The notes under the pieces are model-generated. The model ran no database searches. It saw only the letters and a program-made list of their open reading frames with translations, and was not told the DNA's origin. Positions 1 through 11,708 of a DNA stretch of 64,000 bases are shown here, in pieces. The DNA is taken from NCBI GenBank assembly GCA_038496445.1, contig JALMLS010000474.1, positions 62,001 through 126,000 of the forward strand, in the 5' to 3' direction. Made by a program: the position numbers and the translations under genes. Origin of the DNA: Trichosphaerium sp. ATCC 40318. Its lineage: Eukaryota; Discosea; Flabellinia; Trichosidae. The first letter of the stretch is position 1; every line of letters begins with the position of its first letter.

Positions 1-100
1 AAGCTGAAAAAGAAAAGCAGCGAGAAATGTAAAGACTTTAAAAAAATATGTCAAAAAAAACGTCTAGAACAAATCATTAATTGATTCTACGGAGTGAAGC

Positions 101-2063
101 ATGATACCAACACAAGTATTACCGCTCCAGCTTCCAAAGACTAGCGTGTTAAACCATAAGGCCGCTTTTGGTACTGTTGATGAAACAACTGCCAATACAC
201 TCGGTAAAATTGCCGAGGCGAGGCAAAACATCATTATAGCGAGTGATAGAGCATATTCTGACTCAGCAATACGCGTTAGTATTTTAGAAATTGTACAACG
301 AACGCTTAATCTTGTTAATAGGGCGTGGGACAGTATTTACCGAGCTTGTTTGGACTTGTGCGTTTCTTGAATTTACAAGCAACACTAACGTGGCGTAGAT
401 GGATAAAATTAAGGAATTCAAGCCCGAGAACACCAAAAAACTGAGTATGTCGCCCCAACGTCTTTTTTTATGTTAGAAAATCCGTGACAGGTCCAAAAAA
501 CGCCATGAGCGTCAGCAACGTCGAATGGCGACCTAGTGTAAGCTTACAGTTAACTTACTATTATTCAGAGATTATGTGGTCATCCACGTTATCCGAGCGT
601 AATAAAGACAAGCAATTATCTTGTACTGATTGGAACTACGAAGTGACACAGGTGTTAATGGTAAATACACATTTTTTTTTGAGCAATTCAAAATCAGTTC
701 AAAATGATAACACTTTATTAGTTGTATGCCCTGTTACATCGTAAATGTGCGGCAGAAAAATTGAGTGTACTATCAAATGAAACTTTCGCTGAAGGATCAA
801 AAGAGGTAGCCTCAAAATACAACAATTGTTTCTACATTTTTTTTGATTTATTTTTTTCTTTCAGGTTTGTAAGTATCTTCAGACTGCAGCAGGTGTATTT
901 CGATATGTAAGAGATGAAATTATATCTGAGTGGGTACGCGTCATGGATAAATTATTTGAAAGAATTAAGTATTTTGACAACCTTTGACATTCCTGTTTTT
1001 TTCGTGTTTTTGTTTTAAAATTCTCTTTTTCTATTAGTTATCCACACAAGTATCTTATATTTTATTCAGGCAGTAGACCCAAAACAATTGAAGATACCAG
1101 AGGCTTTTGGAGACTCGTTTTTGATACTAGAAAAGTATGAATATTTTTATTTATTCGCTACTCGCGTAGCCCACTTTTTAATGTTTATTGTTGCTACGTC
1201 TTACACCAAATGGTTTGCTAACCACCTTTGTAGTATTTGTACATTTGAAAGCCAACAAGTAATCATTAGAAAAGCGTGCATGAGTAAAGCGAAACCAATC
1301 ATTTTAGCTACATTATCAGCAGAGAACTATAAGTTAATGCGAGAGTCTCTGGATCTTTGGCAAAGTAAGTTCTACAGGATTTTTTTTGAACAACGTTTAC
1401 GCGGAGTGTTACTCACTTATCTGCTTTTTCTAGCTATTGTTAAGAATGATGTTATTAAAGATGAAAAGTTTATGGTTCCGAATATTGAGCTTTACTTGCG
1501 TCTCATGTGTGATTACTGCCACGCATTGACTAATTTCTTCACTGCAGAACATAATAAGGATATAGGGTATGTTTTTGCTAACCGCGCGTAGCTCGTGCAT
1601 GCCGCGAATGAAAAAACTTTTTTTCATTCATGAATATCTAACTTGTTTGAAGGAAACCAGGTGTTGCAGTAGGCTATTTCAAACAAGCAATGGCCATATT
1701 AAATAATAACACTGTTCTACACCCAGCACCATCCGGCTATTTCTCTTCACCGCCACAACTTGACGAATTTATGAAAAGCGTTAAATATGATGTAGAAAGC
1801 CATGTTTTACAAATACAAGCTAAGAGTAAAGAGTGCGTAGTAGATCTTACAGGCTTAACCCTTAAAAATGGTACTCACTTAACCTGATAATCCGTTTTAG
1901 GTGCGAAGTAGATAACAAAGTTATTTACCACGAAGAAGTAATAACAAAGGGCCTTACGCTAACAGAAGGTAAACTAATAGCGAAACCTATACTTTTCGAA
2001 CCTCCTGAAGCAGCTGTTATTGATATAACTCAAACTTCCGATTCTTGGTGTAGCGTCATGTAA
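101..2063 (+). CDS. BROX: BROX-like protein: BRO1 domain with C-terminal CaaX box (spliced)
   Basis: Multi-exon gene, about 400 aa after splicing. The first exon (from 101) holds a BROX-like N-terminus. Later exons carry BRO1-domain landmarks in order: a MWSSTL segment (about 570), a helix with LLHRKCAAEKL (about 730), TAAGVFRYVRDE (about 885), SQQVIIRKACMSKAKPIILA (about 1250) and an LMCDYC...GYFKQAMAIL segment (1500-1700). The tail has LIAKPILFEPPEA and ends in CSVM at 2049-2060, a typical CaaX prenylation box, before TAA. BRO1 domains bind ESCRT-III CHMP4-type subunits; the animal protein BROX has the same BRO1 plus CaaX layout and acts at membranes. Introns fall near 640-720, 830-870, 920-1070, 1130-1240, 1360-1430 and 1565-1670. 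The join between the first exon and the exon at about 480 is unresolved. Domain and CaaX are visible; ESCRT function is inferred from family. Confidence 0.82.
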
Positions 2064-5000
2064 AAATAAACAAGAATGAAAAAACAGGAACCAAATCCAT
2101 CCAAAACAAGAACAATAAAATTTGTACGAACAGCTGTATAAAATAAGTACTTAGATGAATAAGTAGTTAAGTTTGTTTGTTGAGAATGTAGTAAAACGAC
2201 GTATATGGTGATTGTCATTTTCTCCGTACAGGATTGACCAAAATTTTCTGTTTAGTAGTTTCTGCCGATTTTGCTTGGAAAATAAAAATATCATAGATAC
2301 TTAGGGGTTCAAGAGTTGTTTTGTATTGAGGATTGTATTTAAAAAGGCGAAAGCAATTTTCTAGTTTCTCCGTGATTAAAGTCCAATTGGTGCAAATAGT
2401 TTTGTGCACCGTTATTTTGTAGTGTTATACAACATGGCATGCTTTTTGTACAGATGTATGTGGTACCAAAAAAAGGTACCACGCCATGCGTATATTGCTA
2501 GTGATTGAGCTCTTAAACTCAAACTTAGGTTGTGAAGAGGCGTGGGAATAACGTAGTTGGGAGTTTGGGTTTGAGGACCGCGATATTTCTCCACTAACTA
2601 CGTAGTTTCGGCTAAATAAAAACTACATAAATATCTTGTCTAGCTATCACTACTCAACTCGGGAGTACACTATTGAACGTTGACGATGGTTCTTACGGCT
2701 TTTACGACGTCCAAAAGGATTTCCCTGTCTGACTTTGACTCCGAAAAACTTGCCTGAAACCAACTTAACTGCGAAACGGAGCAAAATTTCTATTTCCAGT
2801 AGGGATCACACAACCATCATGTCCAAGAACGAAGTCATCGCTTTACATCTGAGTTCAACAAAGCCCGTCTCAGGAGGACGCTTGAGCGCCCGAACGAAGA
2901 GTATAGGTCCAAAAAGTCCTAAGTTTATGGTATCAGGTACTGCTAACCCTTTTCAAGCATGATTGCGTCACGATTGTGCTACTCCTGCAACTCCAAATAC
3001 TTACTAAATTTTGTAGACGAGCCGTTGATGTCTTCTCCTCGCGCCTCCCCTCTTGTAGCTATTCAAAACCAAACAAAGAGTACGTAGCGATGGTTTTATT
3101 GTTTTTTGAAAAGTAGGAACAAAATAGTTCTACTCCAAAGCTCCCCTAATAAACTCCCTTTCGGCGCTAACTCTTTCATAGGTAAAGTTCCAGCTAATTA
3201 TAAACCGATAAGAGTTTAAAGCGTACTACGCGAAAACACAAAGTGTTTGTGAACGCTAGTGTTGTACAAAAGTTTTTCCATTGTGTACATTATATCCGGG
3301 CTTGTATTGAAGCGCTCATGCGTTAGTTACAGGAGTTTTGGAAACGTTCCGGAAACCTTAGACTAAAACCGTCTACACGTTAATGCTTCGGTCTTTTTAA
3401 CGCCTTAAGTATACGTATTGTAACGATTAATGTCAAAATAAACCTTGTATTGTAAATACGCGCAGCATGTTTACTACGGCGATCTACAAACTACAAAATA
3501 GCTCTAAAACGGTTATTTGATCTAAAAACACAATCAAATCGAAAACCAATCGGCCTTTCTTAGTTTTTGTACTTCACGCGTTTCTTTTGTGGGTTCACTA
3601 TTCTCAATCACTGTTGACTGGTTCACATTGAGTTTATGACTGTTGTCTGTTTCTTGTGTTGCGAGATTTTCAGTTTTCGAATCGTTATGCAGTTAAAACT
3701 CGCTACACAAACACTTTGTACCAGTATTATTGCGTGTACTACGCATGTTTCATGCAAACCGCAATAAACTTATAAACCCAAAACAGGGGCACCAGCCCAG
3801 TAATGTAGTAAACCTCAACCGCTGTAAATAGGAGCACACAGCTATAGACCTGTTAGCACTCTTTTCCTCGTTTTGTTAATAAAGTTGAACGTAGTTTAGT
3901 ATTAGTTTTTTATCCTTTTTTAGCATGATTCGGACAAAACATAATCCGACTTAAGCGCATTTCGGAACAAGACGTCTCATATTTAATACGCTACCTTCTA
4001 TTTTATCTGCAGATTATTAATAAAAAGCAAAGAAGCTGGTAATCTATTCGACAACTACAAGTAGTGAACTTCGTTATTTTGCAGTTGGAGTTTCAAAACT
4101 CGATTACGTCATCTTTTACGCAGAAGAGGATTTGCGTACCAGACTGTGTATAGATACTGCTTGTCCTACTGAATGGGGCTATCTAGCGCGGTTGTTTAGA
4201 AACAATATTTCGGGACAATTTCCGAATTTCGCCCAACGGTTTTTGTGTTTCGTTTGTAAATAACGCGGAAAGGTAGAAAACATTCTATGTACGCTTACAT
4301 AGCATTTTGGAACCGTTTTTTTTTATCGAAAGCAAAAACAGATTTCGCGTATTTGTAGCGTCATATCGACCCGAACCTATACGCGTAGTATGAAAACACA
4401 CCGTCCACATATACTAAAGCGCATTGAGCAACGCTTGTATAAACTTGGAGTATTTTTGGTCGGACTGACGAAAGATAAGAGGAGTTAAAAAGCAACATTT
4501 CAAAAAAATCTAAACATGGGTTTAGCGTGCATTCCTTGAGGTACAGAACGCTTACTAATATAGTCAGCGTCGGAAATATGTGTCATAATCATCATACACT
4601 AATTTATAGCGAAGGTGTAACCAGTACTACCACAAACAGTTGAAGCAAAGCTCTAACGCCCTATGCAAGATACACAATGCTGATACAAACCACCTGCAAA
4701 CATGTCGACGTGTATTGCTCAAACAATGGCTATGTCAAGTTGGGCTTATGTGCAAATGATACGGTACGCCGTGGTAACTACCAGAAACCCCAGGTTTGAA
4801 ACAAAAGCAACTGTGTTGATACTATTTCGCTAACCTATGTAACTGGAGAGAAATACAACAACAGCTAAAGCTAGGGAGAGAAGAGGACCTACACAACTCA
4901 CTAAAAGAACAACTCACTTACAGCACTAGTGCAAACACATATGCACGCGATAGGCTCAGCGAAGTAACTGCAGACTGGGCACAATTCTAATTACAGAACC

Positions 5001-5190
5001 TGTTTTATTACCGAAAGACAGTTGACCAATTGGATGGTAGGTGCGCAGTATGAGTTTTTTGCATTATGTCTCGATGATTAATGAATGCTACATCCGTGGT
5101 GCCGTGCCACAACAGAAACTGGTTCACTCAAAGCCTATCATTCGAATAAAACACTCTTTTAAAACCGACTAGACGCTCGTTTTAATTACA
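2064..5190. other. ORF-poor intergenic stretch
   Basis: About 3.1 kb in which I find no recognisable coding region on either strand; open frames are short and show no domain. CpG-containing words are fairly frequent for this AT-rich window. It contains one strong hairpin at 2460-2482. No tRNA or rRNA signature was seen. It may hold promoters for the flanking genes or an unrecognised ncRNA. Confidence 0.5.
2460..2482. repeat. Perfect hairpin
   Basis: GTGGTACC and GGTACCAC (8-bp arms, perfect) surround a run of seven A. A second outer pair, CATGGC near 2433 and GCCATG at 2483-2488, could extend the structure. Function unknown. Confidence 0.7.
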
Positions 5191-5407
5191 ATCTATGTTT
5201 TTGTTGAGGTTTACAGTGCGTTCTTTGTCGAAACTACTGCGCAGAACATTCTCTTTTTTCTCGTTTTTCGGGTCATTAGACCTAATTGCCTCTCTGTTTT
5301 TTCCATCTCAACAAGAGATCCTTTTTCAAATTACATCAAGACTGCCGTTTTGGAATAAAGTTGTTAAGTCAAGTGTCACTAATAAGCATTGTCAACAATA
5401 CCCAGAG

Positions 5408-5413
5408 CACGTG
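5408..5413. promoter_or_regulatory. CACGTG palindrome just upstream of an RCC1-SAM start
   Basis: CACGTG lies 4 bp before the ATG at 5418. The same hexamer is found close to other starts: 15366 (34 bp from the start at 15332), 20132 and 29365 (43 bp from F-box-LRR starts), 24784 (78 bp), 28364 (3 bp) and 39377 (39 bp). In eukaryotes CACGTG is the E-box/G-box bound by bHLH or bZIP factors; the role here is inferred from position only. Confidence 0.5.
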
Positions 5414-5417
5414 ATTT

Positions 5418-7283
5418 ATGGCAGAGCCTAAATCTACAGAGGTTAATTTACAGTATGTTAATCGTTTGGCGGTGAGTAGCGACCATTCGATGGTAATAGC
5501 AGACGACGGCTTTATTTACACGTGGGGAAGTAATTACTATCGCCAATTAGGTAACACCGATGATTACACGAATTCTATCGCTAGACCGATAAAATCACTC
5601 ATAAATATCGTCTGTATTGCTGCTGGATGTAATTATAGCCTCGCAGTTGATGTAAACGGTATTGTTTATTCATGGGGTCGCAACGAAGATGGCGAGTTGG
5701 GTCTTGGTCATTTCAATTCGCCTATTTCAGAACCAACACGTGTTCCAACAGGTGTTCTAATACATAGTATCACTCAAGTAAGTGCGTACTATACGAGTAT
5801 GGCATTATCGGAATCTGGTCAGATGTACACTTGGGGAAACAATGTTCGTCATGGACTTGGTCATTCATTCGACAAGAAGAAAGTACACACGCCTCAATGT
5901 GTTACAATTTGTCGTGATGCAATCGCCAAAGTACATACGAGTGGGTGTATAAGTGGAGCAGTAACGACAAAAGGTCACGTGTATCTTTGGGGAACAACGC
6001 ACAGCAAAGCGTATGACAAGGCGTTATGCTTGAAACCAAAGACAATTTCACGTATTCCAAACATTTCAGATGCCACTGATATCGCCATCGGCGAATATCA
6101 CGTGCTTATTCTTCTCAAGTCAGGTCTTGTATATTCAATTGGATTCAATGGTTATGGCTGTCTTGGGCTAGATGTTGATGGTACATACGGACAAGGTGTT
6201 GTCGATGGACTCAGAGATGTTGTGTCCATACATGCTGGTTTCTGGTCATCTTTTGCCATTGATCGACAAGGCCATTTGTTTGTTTGGGGCAAAGGTGAAT
6301 GGGTTGATGAATTCTCATCTAGCAAACCATTACAATTGACTGGAAAATATCTCGAGTTTGCCAGCAAACGATATCATTCACTGGCGATACTTGATAAATA
6401 TACACTTTGTACAGGTGGATCAAATAAGCATGGAGAATCATCAAAACAAGAATTGACTTTCAAGAACCACAGCAAGGCACGTTTTCTATCAATATTTTCT
6501 GTGTATTGACACGTATTGACAATGTATCTAGATACTCCAAACTCAATCTAGTGGTAATCCATCAACACATCAAGCGAATAAACCAGATAAATTCTCAATC
6601 AAAGTGCATCCATCTGAGGAGCTTTTCAAATCAAGAGATGTTGTTCGAGATGTGCCTAAGAAGTTTGGACATAATCAACTAGATCTTGACATCCTTGAAA
6701 ATGCACGTGAGCTTATTCATGGCAAACAAAGAACACAACTCCAAAGAATTATCGAAAAAGTACACCTCTTCATGTCATTTTTCTTTTTTATTTACCTCAA
6801 TGTTAAGGACGCTTCTATCAATTCAACTGAAGACAAGTCATCCTTTGATGTTGTCAAAGGCGATTCATCCATCAATAGGCCTTTCAAACCCTCCGTTGGT
6901 GTAGATGACCTTGTATCACAACAGTCCTGGAAGGATAAGCGTGAATCGATTAGTGGTGTATCTATGCCAGTTGTACCGCATACAGTAGACGTTGGCAAAG
7001 TACGACTCTTTCTCAGGGTTGATTCATCTGACTTTTATTGTAGCCTTCGCCATCAGCTCCAGTTGTACCTAAAGCAGTAACACAACCATTGAGAGGAAAA
7101 GTGGAATGGGTGAGTATCTTGATATTGGCAGGGATTGATAAATCAAGAGCTCCTAAGCTTGGATCAATGTTGAATGAAACGTGTGTTGAGATCCAAGAGA
7201 TAACAGGAGAACTTATGAAAGTGTTTGAGTTTACAGTAGTAGAACGTGGGAAAGTTATCAAGTATAAAAATGACAATTGTTAA
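5418..7283 (+). CDS. RCC1-repeat protein with linker and C-terminal SAM-like domain
   Basis: Exon 1 (5418-6476, 353 aa) is a seven-blade-like RCC1 region with repeated YTWGSN, YSWGRNEDGELGLG, YTWGNN and FVWGKG motifs. Exon 2 (6532-6759) has a linker with HPSEELFKSR, RDVPKKFG and LDILENARELI. Exon 3 (from 6808) holds a DDLVSQQSWKDKRE motif. The last exon (about 7060-7283) encodes a SAM-like helical domain, from VEWVSILILAG through LGSML to ERGKVIKYK. RCC1 propellers are protein-interaction or GEF modules and SAM domains oligomerise; the specific role is unknown. The first intron (6477-6531) begins GCACGT, a GC-AG intron; the frame is kept across it (phase 0). ATG at 5418 was chosen because paralogs also start MAEP. 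AATAAA follows the stop. Confidence 0.8.
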
Positions 7284-8594
7284 ATCAATAATAAATAGTA
7301 CTCCACGTTTTGTTTCTTAGTCTCAGTACTGATTCACTGCATGTTGACTGTAACTCAACAAGATTTCACTATATGCGTCATTTTAAGTACATGGGTAGTG
7401 AATAGGTGTTGGTCTGAAAGCTATTTTCTTCTGTTCTTTGAACTTTCACTGGAGATCACATCCACAAAGTCACGACATTTCTCAAAGCATGTATTGTGTT
7501 GGGCTGGAGAATGCTATTAACTAAAAATCATGGATACATGATGGAGTTTCAGATAAAAGATGGCGTTTCCAACTTGTTTATAAGTCACAGCGATTACCGA
7601 TAAAAAAGGAAAATAACACCTTTTTTGGAGGAAAAGTACGAAGTTTACAAAGCCCTTTTGGGAGTATCAAATTGAAATCAAGGCACGTTTCTTGATGGCA
7701 AACATCATCACATACACATTCCTTATCTAAGGATTAACCCGGATTAGCGACAAATAAAATTATCGAAATCCCAAATTTGAGCAAGGTATTGTTTATCACT
7801 GTGGGCATGTACTTCTTGCTAACAAACCAACATATATTTAAATACTTCTAGCACCCATAGTAACAATTATGAGGGATGAAAAAGGTTTGCTTATGAGTAA
7901 CGAACTCAATTGGAATTATCGATAATTTTTTTGTCAATTCCTTACCTTAAACTGTCTCCTTAACAAACCATCAAGAGTGTGGTCGTGTATCGAATATTCA
8001 CGCTTACGAATAGTCGTTGAATCTACTGGCCTTGTATATACATCAGATTTCTCCGGAAGCCCAAATATGTAGAATTTTGTCAAAAAAAAGTCAAAAATTC
8101 GGCACTATTTATCCTATATTATGCCATAGGAACTATTTAACAAGCCCCTTTTATGGTAAGGGGACTAGAGGGTTTTTTAACACCATGGTTTTCAATCACT
8201 TGGCACTCGAGGTGCCGTAATACTTTGATTGCTGACCAATATCCCTTGAGTGTGTCCCTATGATTACACACTGATCACTGAATTTGGTAAGGATCAGGGT
8301 TATTTATTTAGTACAAAGTTAAGGCATTCAGGGGGTTTGGGGGCAGAGCCTAGCGGCGACTGAGCGCCATAACCCAGTTGTCTCCCTTTGTGGCGAACAG
8401 TTCAATATCACTTCGACATTGTTCGACTTTTTTGTCGACATTTTAGTATAACCCATTTCTCCTTACCTTACAAATCGTCTAGAAGTTGTAGCTATACTTC
8501 ACGACAGTGTGCTGTTGATAAGCTCTTGTATGAAATTTGGAATGTTCCAACTAATTGGGAAGTACTTCGGACTTATATAGTCACAATTTGTGCG
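7284..8594. other. Intergenic region containing a dispersed repeat
   Basis: No supported gene in about 1.3 kb. It holds the dispersed repeat copy at 8050-8440 and otherwise simple AT-rich sequence with short open frames. Confidence 0.5.
8050..8440 (+). repeat. Dispersed repeat, copy A
   Basis: Segments here match, as reverse complement, 25915-26155: CCCAAATATGTAGAA, ATCCTATATTATGCC with ATAGGAACTATTTA, the G-rich run followed by CAGAGCCTAGC, and CCCAGTTGTCTCCCTTTG with ACAGTTCAATATCACTT. Copy A has about 170 bp of extra sequence (about 8157-8328) absent from copy B. Mismatches are scattered, suggesting an older mobile-element-derived repeat. Confidence 0.75.
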
Positions 8595-10116
8595 ATGCTA
8601 TCAACACAGCAATACCTCCAAGCTACGCTTGTTATATGTTCAATCATATGTATTGTAAGCGGAGACCTCGCATTTAGTAGATTCTCAGGCCCTAATAACC
8701 AAGACTCACTTGGTACCGTGGATATAAACATTGAAGGAAACACAAGTACGCTATTGTAGGGTTGTTTTCGATTTTACTCAAAACGAGTTGAAACAACATT
8801 GTATCAACGCCATACACGTTAAATAGACAACCAACTGCAAGGTGGCGATGTGTTTATTAACGTGGCGTTCACATTCGAGTTTCAGGCGTCTTGCGCTGGT
8901 TGCAATTCTAGAATTTCGAAAAAAACGTTAAACTTGTTTTTTTCTTATTCTGAAGAGCTTATGCTTGCAATGAACCTTTGAAATCGTTACTCATGTATCT
9001 TAGGTAGCTATAGACCCTTTATGATGACTGAATCTAGTTATGAAACGCATATTAAAGGTGTTTATGCTACACAGCTTAATTCTATTTTCCTTGGCTCTGT
9101 TAATAAACAGGGAGGATACACAAACGTTTCAAAGATAGACGCATCTACCGGTTACTACAATACGATAAAAATTCCAGGAATATATAATGAGTACGACAAA
9201 CACGTGATAAAACAATTGTTTTTTATTAATTTTTTTTCCTTTTGGACAGCTTGCTTTATATGGGCAATAGACGGTTTGGTAAAAGCTTAATGTTACTTGG
9301 TAAACCAGGTTTAGTAGCTATTAATCTCGAAGAGCCTAATGCAACACCTCAAAAATGTGCGTAGCAGCGATAGTATGGAAGCATCAAAAGAAAAAGCAAC
9401 ACAACTTGTTCGCTATTTTTCTTCATTTTTTTAGTTTTGTTTCGAAAGTGATGCTCACTTTGCTCTATTTTTAGTTCATTTTAATGCTTGGGGACCTGAT
9501 GCTATCACGGCCGATCCTGCAAATGACCGATTAGTTATGATGTATCTCGATAACCAAATAATATACCTGGAAGCCAAATCAATTACAACAAATGATACTA
9601 AGTCAATATTTAGCATTCAAGTAAAAGTTGTACGTATATCTATCAATATCAACTCTCATTTTGCATCTTATGAACCTTTTTTTCAGTATATTTATATCCT
9701 AACCACCTGCGTATTAGCACTGCAAAGACTATGATAAGACTTTGTACAAACTCAACACCTTTTTTGGATATGATGCTGATACTGAAACAATTCACCTCAT
9801 ATCTATTGTTAATGGTCATAAAACGTTTCCTCAAACCTTCGGCATAACAATACCTATCGTTAACAACAAGCCTCAAGCATGCACTATGACAGAAATCGCA
9901 TATGACAACTACAGATTTGGACATGCTACATTTGATCCACGTTCAAAGTATTTCTACTCTACTGACCTTGAAAAAAAAACTCGTCGCCCTGAAATTGTAT
10001 GTCGTAATAGTGCTACTGAGGGACAAGTGTGTGTCTATTTACCAAAGGATATGCCATACACAGATGAACTAATGTTCCCAGCTAGTGCGTTTGAAAAGTT
10101 GTTTCAAGCAGAATAA
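8595..10116 (+). CDS. Secreted protein, possible beta-propeller (spliced)
   Basis: Starts with a signal peptide (hydrophobic core LQATLVICSIICIVSG) directly before the mature sequence DLAFSRFSGPNN. The first donor is AAGTACGC after NIEGNTS. Later exons resume at about 9010 (MTESSYETHIKGVYATQLNS), 9250, 9475 (HFNAWGPDAITADPANDRLV), and 9735-10116 (LYKLNTFFGYDADTETIHL to LFQAE, TAA). Repeated phrases of the type 'ADPANDRLVMMYLD' and 'FDPRSKYFYSTD' resemble blades of a secreted propeller, but I cannot name a family. An upstream in-frame extension from 8388 is unlikely because it lacks a signal peptide and overlaps repeat A. Exon limits are approximate. Confidence 0.6.
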
Positions 10117-10599
10117 ACGAACTTCTCCTTTGTTATTGTTCAGTTTTAATAAGCGATCATTTGCCACGATAACAAGAGTTTGTATTGCATAGAGACGGCC
10201 GCGACATTAAGCTAATCACTTGATGTGAGATAGTGCTCATAATGTTTTTTAAAGTAGTTGTACAGTCAGAAATAAAGTAACGTACTCGTTGGAACACAGT
10301 GGTTGTTCTATTTTATTGTGATTAAATTGAGAATTCTAGATGGGTCTATGCGTGGGTAGCATTAGTAGTTTTCACAAATTATAGGATCAGATATCCGTGT
10401 TATAAATCAAGAGGGATGTCACATTTCATATTCTTTGGCAGCGGCTCTTGTAAATCAAGAGGGACGTCACAAAAAAGTGACTAGTGTCACGTGAAAACTT
10501 GGCGTTTTAAGTACTCGGATATCATTAATAATAATGTAGTAAAATAATTTCTTTTGTGTGGTTGTGACATTACTGTTTGTAGCAACAGTGATTGATTTA
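10117..10599. other. Short intergenic region between convergent genes
   Basis: No gene seen. Two near-identical phrases, AAATCAAGAGGGATGTCACA (about 10405) and AAATCAAGAGGGACGTCACA (about 10452), form a short direct repeat; a CACGTG lies near 10489. Confidence 0.5.
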
Positions 10600-11708
10600 T
10601 TAGCATGCATTGCCGTTTGCTTCAATTACAGACACGGCAAGATTGTTGTCTGCATTATCCCAACTGCATCCTATAACAGCTCTTTCGGTGCCTGCTGCCC
10701 ATGTTTGGTAAAATGTAATCTAAAAGTAAACGTAAGTCAACATGGTATAGTTAGAAATTGTTTACAATTTTAGTGCCAGATTCTGTAGTACTTCCATCAA
10801 CTACTGCCCCAGTAGAAGACCAACAATTTGTAGCAGCAGCTCCTATAGGTGACACTTGTCGTAAGCGAACTGAAGTGATAAGAGCTCCAGAAGATGGTGA
10901 AGTAAGTTTAATATGCACATTCATTGTTGATCCGTGGTCTAAGTGTTGTTCTATTAGATTGTGCAACACTGAAAGAAAACAACTTACTAGCTATTGATAC
11001 ATCAGATACAGTAGGGCAAAACGATGATTGAGCCTGTGGTGCGTTGGTTGGAGGAGGAGTGAAAGAAGGCGGTGGTGGAGGTACTGATCCAGTGAATGTC
11101 GCTAGTGCGGGTCCTGTGTAGAAGAAAGGAGCGTTTGGTTCGTATACTTTTCTGTATTGACCTGCATCTAGAGGAAGATGTCCAGGGATTGTAACAACAG
11201 GTGTCCAAGATACAGGGCCACTATTGCCGTTTGTAATGACTATATCGGCACATTGAAGATAGTATTCGACATTAACGACTTGTTGAAGTGAATACCATTC
11301 CCATCGAAGCACAGCTTGACCATTAGGCACCCAAGAAGGAATAGTTAAGTCCCAGCTTCCGATAAGATTGCAATCGCGGATTTGATCTATCTTTGCCCAT
11401 GTTGCTTCGTTATCGAAAGAAAGATAGAAGAAGCAGTCTCCAGGATGTGCGGCTGCGAATGCCCACGTGACTGTATACGTTTGTCCGGCGTTGTAAGTAG
11501 CAGTGGTGGCTACAAAAGGAAGGTTTCGACATTTGTGAGCTGAGGTGTATTGCCCGTTTTGAAGTTGAACTGGTGCGTCTTGTTGGTAAATCGGTCTGTT
11601 TGCTTGTTGATCACGTGTTTGAGGAGAAGTGAGTCTGCCATGACTTGAAACAACTGTGAAAAACGAAAAGAGTATGCAAAGAAGAAATACTGATGTGACA
11701 ACGTTCAT
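10600..11708 (-). CDS. Secreted LPMO-like (lytic polysaccharide monooxygenase-type) protein with Pro-rich linker and C-terminal domain
   Basis: ATG at 11706-11708 opens a signal peptide (VFLLCILFSFFTVVSS) followed at once by HGRLTSP, so the mature N-terminus would be His, the first half of the copper 'histidine brace' of LPMOs. A second candidate ligand is the His of AAHPGDC, and a core CNLIGSWDLTIPSWVPNG ... RWEWYSL ... YLQCADIVI follows, as in secreted LPMO-like families. A Pro-rich linker (SVPPPPPSFTPPPTNAPQ) leads to a C-terminal module rich in Ser/Thr with two Cys. Exons: 11708-10988, 10938-10766, 10719-10600; introns of 49 and 46 nt keep the frame and end at TGA-free coding to TAA. The oxidative activity and substrate (cellulose or chitin) are inferred. 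It could be an inactive relative. Confidence 0.75.

Noticed and set aside
5195-5431. Open frame just upstream of the RCC1-SAM gene
   Set aside because: Overlaps the ATG region in another frame, is low-complexity and has no domain; likely 5' leader.
10969-10987. A 19-nt intron in the LPMO-like gene
   Set aside because: The same donor with the next acceptor (CTTAG, 10939) gives a 49-nt intron in the same phase, in line with others.
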